From assembly GCF_009857595.1 (NCBI RefSeq), contig NZ_WWCU01000024.1, forward strand, positions 1 through 64,000: a stretch of 64,000 nt of DNA. Reading direction: 5' to 3'. Of the stretch, positions 50,032-59,805 are shown in pieces. A program made the position numbers and the translations under genes. A model generated the notes under the pieces. That model did no database searches and was not told where the DNA came from. It saw only the letters and a program-made list of their open reading frames with translations. This DNA comes from Pseudoduganella aquatica. GTDB taxonomy: Bacteria > Pseudomonadota > Gammaproteobacteria > Burkholderiales > Burkholderiaceae_D. Within the stretch, counting starts at the first letter, position 1, and every line of letters starts with the position of its first letter.

Positions 50032-53000
50032 GCTGGTCCGCCAGCAGCCCCTCGATTGCCCCCAGCAGCACCGGCTCCTGGAAAGGCTTGCCGAAATAGG
50101 CGTTCACACCCAGCTGCATGGCGTAATTGCGGTGCTTGTCCGCACTGCGCGAGGTGATCATGATGATGGGGATGTCCCTGGTGCGCTCGTCCCCGCGCAC
50201 ATTGCGGGTCAGGTCGAAACCGTCCATGCGCGGCATTTCGATATCGACCAGCATCAGGTCCGGACGGCTTTCCTGCATCTGCTCCAGTGCGTCCTGGCCA
50301 TCCTTGGCCAGCAGCACGCGGTAGCCTTCTCGCTCCAGCAGGCGTTGCGACACGCGGCGCACGGTGAGCGAATCGTCCACCACCATGATGGTGCTGCCCA
50401 CTGCGGCCAGCGCCGCCGGCGCCGCTTCCCCGGCATCGCCCGCAGGCGCAACCAGGTCCGGACGGACCGCCAGATGCTGCGCCAGCGCCACCGGATTCAA
50501 TATCAGCACGATCTCGCCCGAGCCCAGCACCGTGGCGCCGGAAATGCCCGGCATGCGCGCCAGCTGCTGGCCGATGTTTTTGATAACCACCTCGCGGTTG
50601 CCCACCACTTCATCCACCTGCAGCGCCACGCGCTCGTTGCCGCTGCGGAGCATAAGCACCGGCGCGGAACGCTGTGTGGGCGGCTGGCCGGCCAGGCCCA
50701 GCATCGTTGGCAGATAGTGCAGCGGCGATTCCTGCCCTTGCAGCGCCACGCAGCCTTTGCCGCGTGCGTCCTGCAGTGCGTTTTCCTTCATCTGCAGCAC
50801 CTGCTCGACCAGCGTGGACGGCAGCGCGTAGGTGCGCCCGCCTGCGGCCAGCAGCACCACTTGCGTTACCGCCAGCGTCAGCGGCAGGTGGATGGTGAAG
50901 CGCGCGCCCTTGCCGTTTTCAGTGAAGGTGTCCACGCGGCCGCCGAGCGCCTGCGCTTCGGAGCGCACGATGTCCATGCCCACGCCGCGTCCGGCCAGTT
51001 CGGTCAGCGCGTCGGCCGTGGAGAAGCCGGGCTCGAAGATCAGGTCGGCCGTGTCGGCGTCGCTCAGGTCTTCGCCTTCGTGCAACAGGCCGATGCGGCG
51101 GGCCTTGTCACGGATGCGGTCCAGGTCCAGGCCGGCGCCGTCGTCGCTGAATTCCAGCACCACTTCGTTGCCTTGCTGGCTGACTTGCACCAGCAGTTCG
51201 CCGGTTTCGTCCTTGCCGGCGGCGCTGCGCTGGGCGCGGCTTTCCACGCCGTGCACAATGGCGTTGCGCAGCAGGTGTTCAAACGGGGCGGCCATGCGTT
51301 CAAGCACGCTGCGGTCGATTTCCACGGCGCCGCCACGGATGTCGAGGTTGACGCGCTTGTCCATTTCCTTGGCGCTCAGGCGCGCCACGCGGAACAGGCG
51401 CTCGGAGATGCTGGCGAAGGGCACCATGCGCACGCGCATCAGGTCGCGCTGCAGGTCGCGCGTCATGCGGGCTTGCTGGGCCAGGTCGGCGCTGGCGGTG
51501 TCCACGCTGCGGCTCAGGCTTTCGTGGAAGGAGGCCACGTCGTTGACGCTTTCGGCCATCATGCGGGTGAGCTCTTGCAGCCGCGTGAAACGGTCGAATT
51601 CGAGCGGGTCGAATTCGCGTTCGCTGGAGATGGCCATGCGGGAGGCGATCTGGGATTCGGCCTGCATTTCGATCTCGCGCAGCTGGCGGCGCAGGCGGGC
51701 CAGGTTGTCGGAGAAGTCGGTCAGCGAGGTGCGCAGGGTGCCCACTTCGTTCTCCAGGCGGGAACGGGAGATGGAGACTTCGCCGGCCTGGTTCACCAGG
51801 CGGTCCAGGATGTCGGCGCGCACGCGCACCAGCGGGGAGCGGGCGGCGGGGTCGGTTTCGTCGGCGGGCGCGTTGGCGGTTGCCGGGCGCGCAGCGGCGG
51901 CTGGCGGTGCGCTGCTTGCGCCTGCATCGGCGCCGGATGCTGGCGCGATGGATGGGGCGGCGTCGTTGGCGGCCGGGGCGGCGGTAGCCGGCGCGGCGGG
52001 CTGCTGGAGCTGCTCGAACAGCACCAGGGCGTGGTCGTAGTGGGCCAGCAGTTCCTCGAACGCTTGCGGCGAGGCGCTGTTGGCGTGGACCATGTTTTCG
52101 ATGTGGGTTTCGATTTCATGGGCGTGCTGGCCGAGGCGCATGGCGCCGGCCATGCGGGCGCTGCCCTTCACGGTGTGCAGCACGCGCTGCAGCATGTGGG
52201 CGTGGCTGAAGTCGGACGGGTTGCGCTGCCACGTGCGCAACGCCTGGCCGATTTGCGGCAACAGGTCGGCGCCCTCTTCCAGGAACACGGGCAGCAGGTC
52301 CGCGTCCAGTTCGTCCTGGTAGCTGCCGGGGACGGCGGCCGACAGTTCGGCTGGCGCGTCCGGCAAGGGAATCACGATGACGTCGGGCTCAGGCTCGTGC
52401 GCTGGCTCGGGCTCGGGTTCTGGCGCGGGCGAAGGGACCAACGTGAGGACCGGTTCGGGCGTAGGCTCCGGGGCGGCGAAGGCGAGCAGCTCGGCGTGTG
52501 CTTCGGCGTCCGCTTCGGTGGGCGCGGTGATTTGCGACAGCGGGGCGGCAAAGGCGTCGTCGAAGGCGGAGTCGAACAGGTCGTCGAAGTCATCGCGGGC
52601 AGCGGGGGCGGACGGCTTCGGCGCGGCTGGCGCGGCCGAGGGAACGAGGCTGGCGAAGTCGGATTCGGGCGGCGGGCTTTCAAGCAGGCTGGCGTAGGTG
52701 GCGGCGAACAGCTCGTCCAGCTTGGCTTCCGGGCTTTCGTCGGGCACGGCGGACAGGGGGCTGGATTCCGGGACGGCAGCGGTATCGGCGGCGTGCGGCG
52801 CAAGGCCTGCGGTGGGCTCGCCGTCGGCCGAGAACAGCGTGTCCAGGCGGGCGTCGAGGCCGGGGCCGGCGCTGTGCACTTGGGACAATTCGTCGCGCAG
52901 CTTGTGCAGGGCGCTGATCAACTCGGGCTGCTCGGCCGCCACTTCGCCGAGGGCGAAGCTTTGCAGCATCTGGCGGATGCGCTCGACCGCGAAGTCGAGC

Positions 53001-55789
53001 AGGTCGTGCTGGGCGTGGTCGAGCTGGGGTGCGGGAGCTTGCAGGTCTTCCAGCGTCTGTTCGAGTTCGTAGGACAGGTCGCGCAGGGCTTTGAAGCCGA
53101 CCGTGCCGGACGTGCCGGTCAGCGTGTGGGCCGCTTGCAGCGCTTCGGGGTTGACCGGGCGGCTTCCTTCGTGGCGCCATTCGCCGAAGTCGCGCACCAG
53201 CAGGCGCACCAGTTCGTCGGTTTCAGCCAGGTAGATGTTGTAGAGCGGCAGAGGTATCGTCAGCGCGCCGATGTGCTTGACGTTGTCCTCCTCCGGCGGA
53301 ACCAGGGGGACGGCGGTGCTCGGGAATTCGATGACGTTGCCGTTGGCCTGCACGGGCTCGCGAGCCGGTTCGGCAGGCGCGGCGCTGGATGGCGCGGTGG
53401 CATCGGCGGCGACAGGCGCAGCGTCAGTGTCGGCAGCAGCAACGTCGACGTCGGCAGCTGCGGTGCCGATATCGGGGGCCGGAACGGACGATGCTTCATC
53501 GGAGGAGATGGGCGCGGCTGGCGCGGCGGCGGGCGGTTCGAAGGCAGCGCCTTCCTGCACGCGCGCAGCGGCGGCGGAGATGGCGTCCGCGCTGCGGGAG
53601 GACACGCCCTGCGCCACCAGCTCGGCCACCCACGCCGTCATTTCCTGCCCGGCGTATTCGAGCAATCCAAACAAGGCTTCCGTTGCGGGCCGCTCTTCGG
53701 CCAGCCACACGTTCATGGTGCGCTCGATGCTGGCGGCGGCTTCGGCGAACTGGTTCAAGCCAACCATGCGACCGCTGCCCTTGAGCGTGTGGAAGGAGCG
53801 CCGCAGCATGGCCAGGTTGTCACCACTGCCGGATTCGGAACGCGGCTTGGCCAGCGTGGCGCGCACGAACTCCAGCACTTCCTGCGCTTCGCTGATGAAG
53901 ATCTCCAGCAGCTCCGCCTCGATGGCCGCGTCGCTCGCTTGCGGCGCCGGTCCGGGCGCAGGCGCAGGCGTGGGCGAGGTGGTCGGCGAAACCGTCTCTT
54001 GCAGTACAGGCACAGGCACCGTCCCTGCGGCGGCAAGCTTCTTGAACGGCACGGCGCGGAAAGCGCCCTGCCCTTCGTCAAACGCGAAGCGCTCGCGCGC
54101 GGCGGCCGGGTTCTGCGCCAGCATGTCGACAAAGAAGCCCAGCGCGCCGACATTCTGCGCCACCTCGTCCAGCAATTTCGATTCCTGCGAGGCGTCGCCC
54201 TGGCCGCTGGCCAGCTTGCGCACCTCGTCCTTCACGTGCAGCGCGGCGCGCATGGCGTCGTCCTGGTCCAGGATGGCCAACGCGCCTTGCAGCTGGTGCA
54301 GCACGCCGTCCAGCTCCTGCAAGGGGGCGCGCAGCGACGGATCGCCGTAGTAATCGTCCAGCACCTTCTCGACCTGGCGCAGGCCGGTTTTCATTTCCAG
54401 CGCCAGCGCGGTCACCGTGTCGTCCTGCTGCATCTGCTGCATTTGCTGGACGATGCCGCCTTGCCAGGGTGCGGGTTCGGGCGCTTCGCCGCCGGCCAGC
54501 AAGGCACGCAGGCGCTGGGCGATGGTGTCGGCGTGGGCCGAGAAGTCGTCCGGCAGGCGGCGGATGTGTTCCAGTCCGTGCTCGGCGAACAGCAGCGCGG
54601 TGGTCATTTCCATCGCCAGCGCTTCGCTGCGTCCGGCGGTGACGGCGGCGTTGGCCACGTCGGCCAGTTGCCGCATCAGCGTGGCCAGCGCGGACATGCC
54701 CAGCTTGTCGCTGGTGACGGCCACCGTCGCCAGCGCCCGCCCGAAGGCGTCATCCAGCGCCGGATCGATCACCGCTTCCGACAGATGCTGCCAGGCCGCC
54801 TTGGCCTCGGCCATGGCCTGGCGCGCGCGCGCCAGCACTTCCGTGTCGATCTGGCCGTAGCGGCGCGCCTCGTAGTTCCTGGGCACCGCGCCTTCCAGGC
54901 CGAACACGCTGGCCAGGTGCAGCACCAGCGGCGACACCTCTTCCGCGTGCGGGCCGGCCAGCGCGGTGGCGATGAAGAACAGCGCTTCGCGCAGCATGCC
55001 GTCGGGCAGCGCCGCGTTGCCTTGCGTGAGACGGCGCATCTGCAAATTGATCAAGCCGAAGAGCTGCTTTACATACAGGCCGCCTTCAAGATGGCCCGCC
55101 GCCACCAGCTCGGCGAAGGCCTGCTGCGCAAGCCAGAAAGTGCGCGCCTTGGCGTCCTGCTGCGCGTCCGCCACTTGCGCCACCGCGTCGCGCAGCGCCG
55201 CCGCGTGGGTTTGCTGGGCCGCCGCGTCCGTGCTTTTCAGGTAAGGCAGCAAGGCGCGCTCGAAGCGCTGGCGGCAGGCAGGATAGTCCGCCGCCGCCGC
55301 GTCCGCAGCGGCGGGCATGCGCGCGTTCAGCGACAGGTCCGGGAAGAACAGGTCGGCCGGGTGGATGCGCTCGGCGCCCAGCATTTCCTGCAAGGCGCGG
55401 TAATAGGGGAACAGCCGCACCGGCTGGAAAGGCGCGCCTTCCAGCAGCTCTTCCAGGTATTCGGTCAGCGCCTGGTAGAGATTGGCGACGGTCTGCGCGT
55501 TGTCCGGGCTGCACTTGAGCGCGCCGGACTTGAAGCGTTCCAGCGCCTGCTCGGCGCTGTGGGTCATGACTTCCACGCCGTCCACGTCCACCATCTGCAG
55601 CGCGCCGTGCGCCTGGTGCAAATGGCTGCGGGCGTGCTGCAGCGAGGTGGCCTGGTCTTCCGGCGCCCGTCCGCCCGCCTCGAACAAGGCGGTCCTGGAG
55701 CGGACCAGCGCCTCGCGGATTTCCACCATCACCCAGGACAAGGGGCCGGTGTCGAATTGCGCTGCGGTCGGAAAATCAGGATGGGTCAT
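50009..55789 (-). CDS. chpA: Pil-Chp chemosensory hybrid histidine kinase ChpA (CheA-like)
   Basis: A 1926-residue kinase controlling type IV pilus function. The N-terminal half carries Hpt-type modules: a FimL-like degenerate one (HLHQAHGALQM, about 57-66), and full ones at His667 (HTLKGSGRMVGL), His888 (HTLTGTSGTVGF, with the usual Lys replaced by Thr) and His1205 (HTVKGSARMAGA). Pro/Ala/Glu-rich linkers separate them. A CheA dimerisation/ATPase core (about 1285-1630; LLRNAIVHGVES, GRGVGMDIVRSEA), a CheW domain and a C-terminal receiver (MLVDIEMPRMDGFD) follow. Last residues RRVTPGG and the stop lie in REP 12. It is the last gene of pilGHIJ-chpA. Confidence 0.93.
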   Translation of the reverse strand: MTHPDFPTAAQFDTGPLSWVMVEIREALVRSRTALFEAGGRAPEDQATSLQHARSHLHQAHGALQMVDVDGVEVMTHSAEQALERFKSGALKCSPDNAQTVANLYQALTEYLEELLEGAPFQPVRLFPYYRALQEMLGAERIHPADLFFPDLSLNARMPAAADAAAADYPACRQRFERALLPYLKSTDAAAQQTHAAALRDAVAQVADAQQDAKARTFWLAQQAFAELVAAGHLEGGLYVKQLFGLINLQMRRLTQGNAALPDGMLREALFFIATALAGPHAEEVSPLVLHLASVFGLEGAVPRNYEARRYGQIDTEVLARARQAMAEAKAAWQHLSEAVIDPALDDAFGRALATVAVTSDKLGMSALATLMRQLADVANAAVTAGRSEALAMEMTTALLFAEHGLEHIRRLPDDFSAHADTIAQRLRALLAGGEAPEPAPWQGGIVQQMQQMQQDDTVTALALEMKTGLRQVEKVLDDYYGDPSLRAPLQELDGVLHQLQGALAILDQDDAMRAALHVKDEVRKLASGQGDASQESKLLDEVAQNVGALGFFVDMLAQNPAAARERFAFDEGQGAFRAVPFKKLAAAGTVPVPVLQETVSPTTSPTPAPAPGPAPQASDAAIEAELLEIFISEAQEVLEFVRATLAKPRSESGSGDNLAMLRRSFHTLKGSGRMVGLNQFAEAAASIERTMNVWLAEERPATEALFGLLEYAGQEMTAWVAELVAQGVSSRSADAISAAAARVQEGAAFEPPAAAPAAPISSDEASSVPAPDIGTAAADVDVAAADTDAAPVAADATAPSSAAPAEPAREPVQANGNVIEFPSTAVPLVPPEEDNVKHIGALTIPLPLYNIYLAETDELVRLLVRDFGEWRHEGSRPVNPEALQAAHTLTGTSGTVGFKALRDLSYELEQTLEDLQAPAPQLDHAQHDLLDFAVERIRQMLQSFALGEVAAEQPELISALHKLRDELSQVHSAGPGLDARLDTLFSADGEPTAGLAPHAADTAAVPESSPLSAVPDESPEAKLDELFAATYASLLESPPPESDFASLVPSAAPAAPKPSAPAARDDFDDLFDSAFDDAFAAPLSQITAPTEADAEAHAELLAFAAPEPTPEPVLTLVPSPAPEPEPEPAHEPEPDVIVIPLPDAPAELSAAVPGSYQDELDADLLPVFLEEGADLLPQIGQALRTWQRNPSDFSHAHMLQRVLHTVKGSARMAGAMRLGQHAHEIETHIENMVHANSASPQAFEELLAHYDHALVLFEQLQQPAAPATAAPAANDAAPSIAPASGADAGASSAPPAAAARPATANAPADETDPAARSPLVRVRADILDRLVNQAGEVSISRSRLENEVGTLRTSLTDFSDNLARLRRQLREIEMQAESQIASRMAISSEREFDPLEFDRFTRLQELTRMMAESVNDVASFHESLSRSVDTASADLAQQARMTRDLQRDLMRVRMVPFASISERLFRVARLSAKEMDKRVNLDIRGGAVEIDRSVLERMAAPFEHLLRNAIVHGVESRAQRSAAGKDETGELLVQVSQQGNEVVLEFSDDGAGLDLDRIRDKARRIGLLHEGEDLSDADTADLIFEPGFSTADALTELAGRGVGMDIVRSEAQALGGRVDTFTENGKGARFTIHLPLTLAVTQVVLLAAGGRTYALPSTLVEQVLQMKENALQDARGKGCVALQGQESPLHYLPTMLGLAGQPPTQRSAPVLMLRSGNERVALQVDEVVGNREVVIKNIGQQLARMPGISGATVLGSGEIVLILNPVALAQHLAVRPDLVAPAGDAGEAAPAALAAVGSTIMVVDDSLTVRRVSQRLLEREGYRVLLAKDGQDALEQMQESRPDLMLVDIEMPRMDGFDLTRNVRGDERTRDIPIIMITSRSADKHRNYAMQLGVNAYFGKPFQEPVLLGAIEGLLADQRRVTPGG

Positions 55790-55808
55790 GCTGGGTCTTT
55801 CAAAGTAA

Positions 55809-58130
55809 TCAGGATGCCGAGATGCGGAAGCGCGAAACCGAGTTTTTCAGTTCCTGCGCCAGCATGGACAGCTTGTGAATCGACTGCGCCGTTTGCTGCG
55901 TGCCGTCCTGCGCCTGCTCGGTCACGGACAGGATATGCTGGATATTCTGCGCCACTCCGCTGGCGGATGTCGCCTGCATGCCGGTGGCGTAGGAAATCCC
56001 CTGGATCAGCTCGGCCAGGCGGTTCGACACCTGGGAGATGTCCGACAGCGCCGCGCCGGCCGCGTCGGACAGGCGCGCGCCCTCCACCACGCCCTGGGTG
56101 GACTTCTCCATTGCCGCCACCGCGTCGTGGGTGTCGGTCTGGATGGTGCGCACCAGCGCGCCGATCTGCTTGGCCGCCTCGCCCGAGCGTTCGGCCAGGC
56201 GCTGCACCTCCTCGGCCACCACCGAGAAGCCGCGTCCCGCCTCGCCGGCCGACGCGGCCTGGATGGCGGCGTTCAGCGCCAGCACGTTGGTCTGTTCCGT
56301 AATGTCCGAAATCAGCTCGGTGATCTCGCCGATCTCCTGCGACGATTCGCCCAGGCGCTTGATGCGCTTGGAGGTTTCCTGGATCTGCTCGCGGATCTCG
56401 TGCATGCCCTTGATGGCGTTTTCCACCGCCGTCGAACCCTGGCGCGCCGCCGCCACGGACTGGCGCGCCACGTCGGCCGATTCGGAGGCGGACTTGGACA
56501 CTTCGGTAATTTCGTTGGCCATCTTCACCACGGTGGCGCTGGCGTCCTGGATTTCGCGCGACTGCTGCTGCGACGCCAGCAGCAGGTCGCTGGAGATGTT
56601 CTGCGCGTGGCTGGAGGCGGAGGTCACCTGTTCGGCGGTGCTGGTGACGCGGCCCACCAGGCCGCGCAGCTCCTCCACCGTGTAGTTGACCGAGTCGGCG
56701 ATGGCGCCGGTGATGTCCTCGGACACGGTGGCTTGCACCGTCAAGTCGCCGTCGGCCACTTCCTGCAGCTCGTTCATCAGGCGCAGAATGGCGGCCTGGT
56801 TCTGGTCGTTCATGGCCTTGGCTTCCTCCTCCTTGCGCTGCGCCTGCAGGCGCATGGCTTCCGCTTCCTGGCGGCGGCGGTCCGCGCCGCGGGTGCGGTT
56901 GTTGGAGTCCTGCAGCAGCACGCGGCCGATGGCGGCGGCGGCCATCAGCGTGAGCAGGCCGGCGGCCACCATCAGCCAGAAGCTGTAGTTGAGCGAGTCC
57001 TGCTGGTCGCGGTAGCCGGACAGCACGGCGGCCAGGCGCTGGCGCAGGGCCTCGTTTTCGCTGAAGATCTGCTGCTCGGCCACCTTGGCGGCGGTGAATT
57101 TATCGAGCTTGTCGAGCACGGAACCGACCAGCTGCTGGTAGGTTTCGAACGGGGTTTTCAGCTCGGTGAACAGGGTGCGCAGCTCCGCGTCGCGGGTGGC
57201 GGGCAGCGCCAGCGCTTCGCTGCCGTTGAGGAAGCCGTCCACGGTGTTGCGGAACACGGTGATGTCGCGCCCAAGCTGGAAGGCGGTTTCCGCGCTGATG
57301 CCGCCGGCGGTGATGAATTCACTCACGCTGCGGTTCATGCGCTGCGTGAGCATGGTGAGCTTGCCCAGGGCGGCCATCTCGCGCGCGGTGCCGCCGCGCA
57401 GCAGCTTGAGCGCGGCGATCGCTTCGGTCTGCTCCAGCAGGTCGGGCGACAGGCGGTCCAGCTGGCGCAGGGTTTTTTCCAGGCCGGTCAGCTCGGGCTG
57501 CAGGCGCAGGATGGTGTCAGCCGAACGCTCGGACGTGTCCCAGGTCTTGCGCGCGGCGGCCACCGCGCTGGCCATGGCGGCGCCGGGCGAACCGATGCTG
57601 CGGCCCTGGTAGTCGCCGCCGGCCTGCATCAGCTTGAAGTCCTGGTTCAGTTCCTTGCGGCTGTCGGCGAGCTGGCGGAAGGCCTCGGGATTGCCCTGCA
57701 CCGCGTTGGGCGCGGCCTTGCCGACGCGCTGCGAGTGCATCAGCGCGTCCGCCGCGATCTGGGTCTGGGCCGAGGTGACGCTGCTGTTGCGGATGTTCAG
57801 GCCCACGGCGGCGGCGCTGAGCAGCAGGCAGGCGGCCAGCGCGGTGGACAGGATGCTGAGCTGGCGCTGCGCCGGCAAGTGGCCGATCAAGGGCAGCTTG
57901 ACGCCAGGCCCGCTGTCGCTGGCGGCGCCGCTGCCACGGCGGCGCAAGGCGTCGCGCAGGCGCAGCGGCGCGCTGCTGTCGGCGCCCGGCTCCGGGACGG
58001 GGACGGTATCGGTAGGCGCCGGCGACAGCGCCGGTGCCGCGCTGCCATAGCTGGCAAATTCCGAATCAGGCGCCGCTTCCTGGAGAGCGTCCTGCTTGGA
58101 GCGTGCGAACAAATTCTTGATGAATCCCAT
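55809..58130 (-). CDS. pilJ: Twitching-motility methyl-accepting chemotaxis protein PilJ
   Basis: A 773-residue chemoreceptor: basic/proline-rich cytoplasmic N terminus, TM1 (about 93-113), a periplasmic region with two PilJ-type helical modules, TM2 (about 395-415), HAMP-like segment and a long signalling coiled coil. The hairpin tip is ITEQTNVLALNAAIQAASAG, where it should contact ChpA and PilI. ATG 58130 (MGFIKNLFARS) has GGACGG upstream; the frame extends further without similarity. It lies 20 bases before chpA. Confidence 0.93.
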   Translation of the reverse strand: MGFIKNLFARSKQDALQEAAPDSEFASYGSAAPALSPAPTDTVPVPEPGADSSAPLRLRDALRRRGSGAASDSGPGVKLPLIGHLPAQRQLSILSTALAACLLLSAAAVGLNIRNSSVTSAQTQIAADALMHSQRVGKAAPNAVQGNPEAFRQLADSRKELNQDFKLMQAGGDYQGRSIGSPGAAMASAVAAARKTWDTSERSADTILRLQPELTGLEKTLRQLDRLSPDLLEQTEAIAALKLLRGGTAREMAALGKLTMLTQRMNRSVSEFITAGGISAETAFQLGRDITVFRNTVDGFLNGSEALALPATRDAELRTLFTELKTPFETYQQLVGSVLDKLDKFTAAKVAEQQIFSENEALRQRLAAVLSGYRDQQDSLNYSFWLMVAAGLLTLMAAAAIGRVLLQDSNNRTRGADRRRQEAEAMRLQAQRKEEEAKAMNDQNQAAILRLMNELQEVADGDLTVQATVSEDITGAIADSVNYTVEELRGLVGRVTSTAEQVTSASSHAQNISSDLLLASQQQSREIQDASATVVKMANEITEVSKSASESADVARQSVAAARQGSTAVENAIKGMHEIREQIQETSKRIKRLGESSQEIGEITELISDITEQTNVLALNAAIQAASAGEAGRGFSVVAEEVQRLAERSGEAAKQIGALVRTIQTDTHDAVAAMEKSTQGVVEGARLSDAAGAALSDISQVSNRLAELIQGISYATGMQATSASGVAQNIQHILSVTEQAQDGTQQTAQSIHKLSMLAQELKNSVSRFRISAS

Positions 58131-58156
58131 TACACCGTCCCTTATTGGCAAAAATA

Positions 58157-58726
58157 TTACAGACCGACTTGCAGGAACCTTTCTTCCCGCACCAGCAGGG
58201 CCAGGTCCAGGCGCGACCATAGCTGCCCCTCCTGGTCCAGGAACTGCTGCACGCACCAGGATGGCGCGTCGTCCGCCAGCGGCGCCGGCGTCATGTCGTC
58301 GAGTTTGCGCAGGCCGAGCACGCGCGCGCCCAGCAGCGCGCAGTTGAAGCCCAGGCCGGGCGCGAAAGTGATGATGCGGCTGTCCGCCGCCGGCGGCGTG
58401 GCCGCATAGTCCAGGTAGCGCGCGAAGTCGATCACGCCGGTGAGCTGGCCGCGGATATTGGCCAGGCCCAGATACCAGTCGCGCGCCAGCGGCACCGCGC
58501 TGGGCGCCTGCCAGGGCACGATTTCGCCGATCTGGGTCAGGTCCAGCAGGCAGCGGCTGGCGCCGAACAGCACGCCCAGCTCGCGCCCGGCGGCGCTGTT
58601 GCCGCTTTGCGCGTCATGCATGCGCTCGAGCAGCTGCGCCTGATAGCGGCGCAAACGGCTGCGCCGCTCGGCGCCGCTCGGCTCGGGCGCCGGGGTGGTG
58701 GGCAGTCCGGTCTCGGCGCCGCTCAT
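58157..58726 (-). CDS. pilI: CheW-like coupling protein PilI
   Basis: A 189-residue adaptor linking PilJ to ChpA. The CheW fold is seen in DLTQIGEIVPWQAPSAVPLA, YLGLANIRGQLTGVIDFARY and ALLGARVLGLRKLDDM. The gene begins 3 bases after pilH and ends 26 bases before pilJ, in the standard pilGHIJ-chpA order; no pilK methyltransferase gene follows. Confidence 0.9.
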   Translation of the reverse strand: MSGAETGLPTTPAPEPSGAERRSRLRRYQAQLLERMHDAQSGNSAAGRELGVLFGASRCLLDLTQIGEIVPWQAPSAVPLARDWYLGLANIRGQLTGVIDFARYLDYAATPPAADSRIITFAPGLGFNCALLGARVLGLRKLDDMTPAPLADDAPSWCVQQFLDQEGQLWSRLDLALLVREERFLQVGL

Positions 58727-58729
58727 CGC

Positions 58730-59098
58730 TTAGCCGCCAAGGGCGGCGATCTTGGCCAGCAGCTCGGCCGCGTCGACCGGCTTGACCAGGTAGTCCTTGG
58801 CGCCCTGGCGCAAGCCCCAGATGCGGTCGGTCTCCTGGTTCTTGCTGGAGCAGATAATCACCGGCACGTCCTGCAGTTCCGGGTCGCGCGCGATGGAGCG
58901 CGTGACCTGGAAGCCGTTCGCGCCGGGCATGACCACGTCCATCAGGATCAGCTGCGGCTTGTCGGCCTTGATCTTGACCAGGGCCTCCTCGCCGTTTTCG
59001 GCGGTGGAGACGGAAAAGCCGTTCTTGACCAGGATGTCGGTCAGGTAGTAGCGCTCGGTCGGCGAATCGTCGACGATCAGTATTCTTTGTATGGCCAT
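58730..59098 (-). CDS. pilH: Single-domain response regulator PilH
   Basis: A 122-residue CheY-like receiver with Asp54 (LILMDVVMPGANGFQ) and Lys in YLVKPVD. In pseudomonads PilH is the main phosphate sink opposing PilG. Identity rests on order (second regulator, before pilI) and the GANGFQ variant typical of PilH. It is 25 bases after pilG. Confidence 0.9.
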   Translation of the reverse strand: MAIQRILIVDDSPTERYYLTDILVKNGFSVSTAENGEEALVKIKADKPQLILMDVVMPGANGFQVTRSIARDPELQDVPVIICSSKNQETDRIWGLRQGAKDYLVKPVDAAELLAKIAALGG

Positions 59099-59123
59099 AA
59101 TGCCCTCGCTGTTCTTACGGTGC

Positions 59124-59525
59124 TCAGACCCCTGCCGCGCCTGCGGTATGCTCGCGCACGGCCGCCAGCAGGCTGTCTTTGGTAAATGGTTTGGTCAGGT
59201 AGGCGGCCGAGCCCACCATGGCGCCGCGCGCGCGGTCGAACAGGCCGTCCTTGGAGGACAGCATGAGCACCGGCGTGGCGTGGAATTTGGCGCTCTTCTT
59301 GATCAGGGCGCAGGTCTGGTAGCCGTCCAGGCGCGGCATCAGGATGTCGCAGAAGACCAGCGCCGGGTGGTGGTCGTTGATCTTGGCCAGCGCGTCGAAG
59401 CCGTCTTCGGCCAGCACCACCTGGTAGCCCGCCTGGCTCAGAAATATCTCGGCGGACCGGCGAATGGTGCTGCTATCGTCGATCACCATAATTTTCAAAC
59501 CGGTCGCTTGCGGCGTATTCGTCAT
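59124..59525 (-). CDS. pilG: Single-domain response regulator PilG
   Basis: A 133-residue CheY-like receiver with an acidic pair Asp16-Asp17 in VIDDSSTIRRSAEIFL, phospho-acceptor Asp60 (FCDILMPRLDGYQT) and YLTKPF. PilG promotes pilus extension and works with ChpA. First of the two regulators; it starts 32 bases after the rubredoxin gene and may share its promoter. Confidence 0.9.
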   Translation of the reverse strand: MTNTPQATGLKIMVIDDSSTIRRSAEIFLSQAGYQVVLAEDGFDALAKINDHHPALVFCDILMPRLDGYQTCALIKKSAKFHATPVLMLSSKDGLFDRARGAMVGSAAYLTKPFTKDSLLAAVREHTAGAAGV

Positions 59526-59557
59526 ATTTATTCACCGAGATATACCGACAAGATAGC

Positions 59558-59749
59558 TTAAATCGCCACCATTTCAAAATCGTCCTTGCGCGCGCCGCAT
59601 TCCGGGCAGGTCCAGTTGATCGGCACGTCGGCCCAGCGGGTGCCGGGAGCGATGCCTTCTTCCGGCAAACCGGCTTCCTCGTCGTAGATCCAGCCGCAGA
59701 TCAGGCACATCCAGGTCTGGTATGCCTGCGTTGTATCATTGCTACTCAC
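59558..59749 (-). CDS. Rubredoxin
   Basis: A 63-residue one-iron electron carrier. The FeCys4 site is CLICG (Cys15, Cys18) and CPECG (Cys48, Cys51), with the usual IYDEEAG and WTCPECGARKDDFE. Longer than many rubredoxins by a 10-residue N-terminal extension. Divergent from the ThiD homologue (56 bases) and upstream of pilG. Confidence 0.95.
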   Translation of the reverse strand: MSSNDTTQAYQTWMCLICGWIYDEEAGLPEEGIAPGTRWADVPINWTCPECGARKDDFEMVAI

Positions 59750-59805
59750 GTTGTGTCACCTTCTATCAAGTAAAATGCCGAATCAGGTATCTTAATCTAC
59801 CCGCC

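Noticed and set aside
50132..56302. A 2,056-codon open frame on the + strand opposite chpA and pilJ
   Set aside because: It is antisense to two clearly identified genes, is rich in His/Arg/Gln/Gly as expected from the complement of GC-rich coding DNA, and matches no family.
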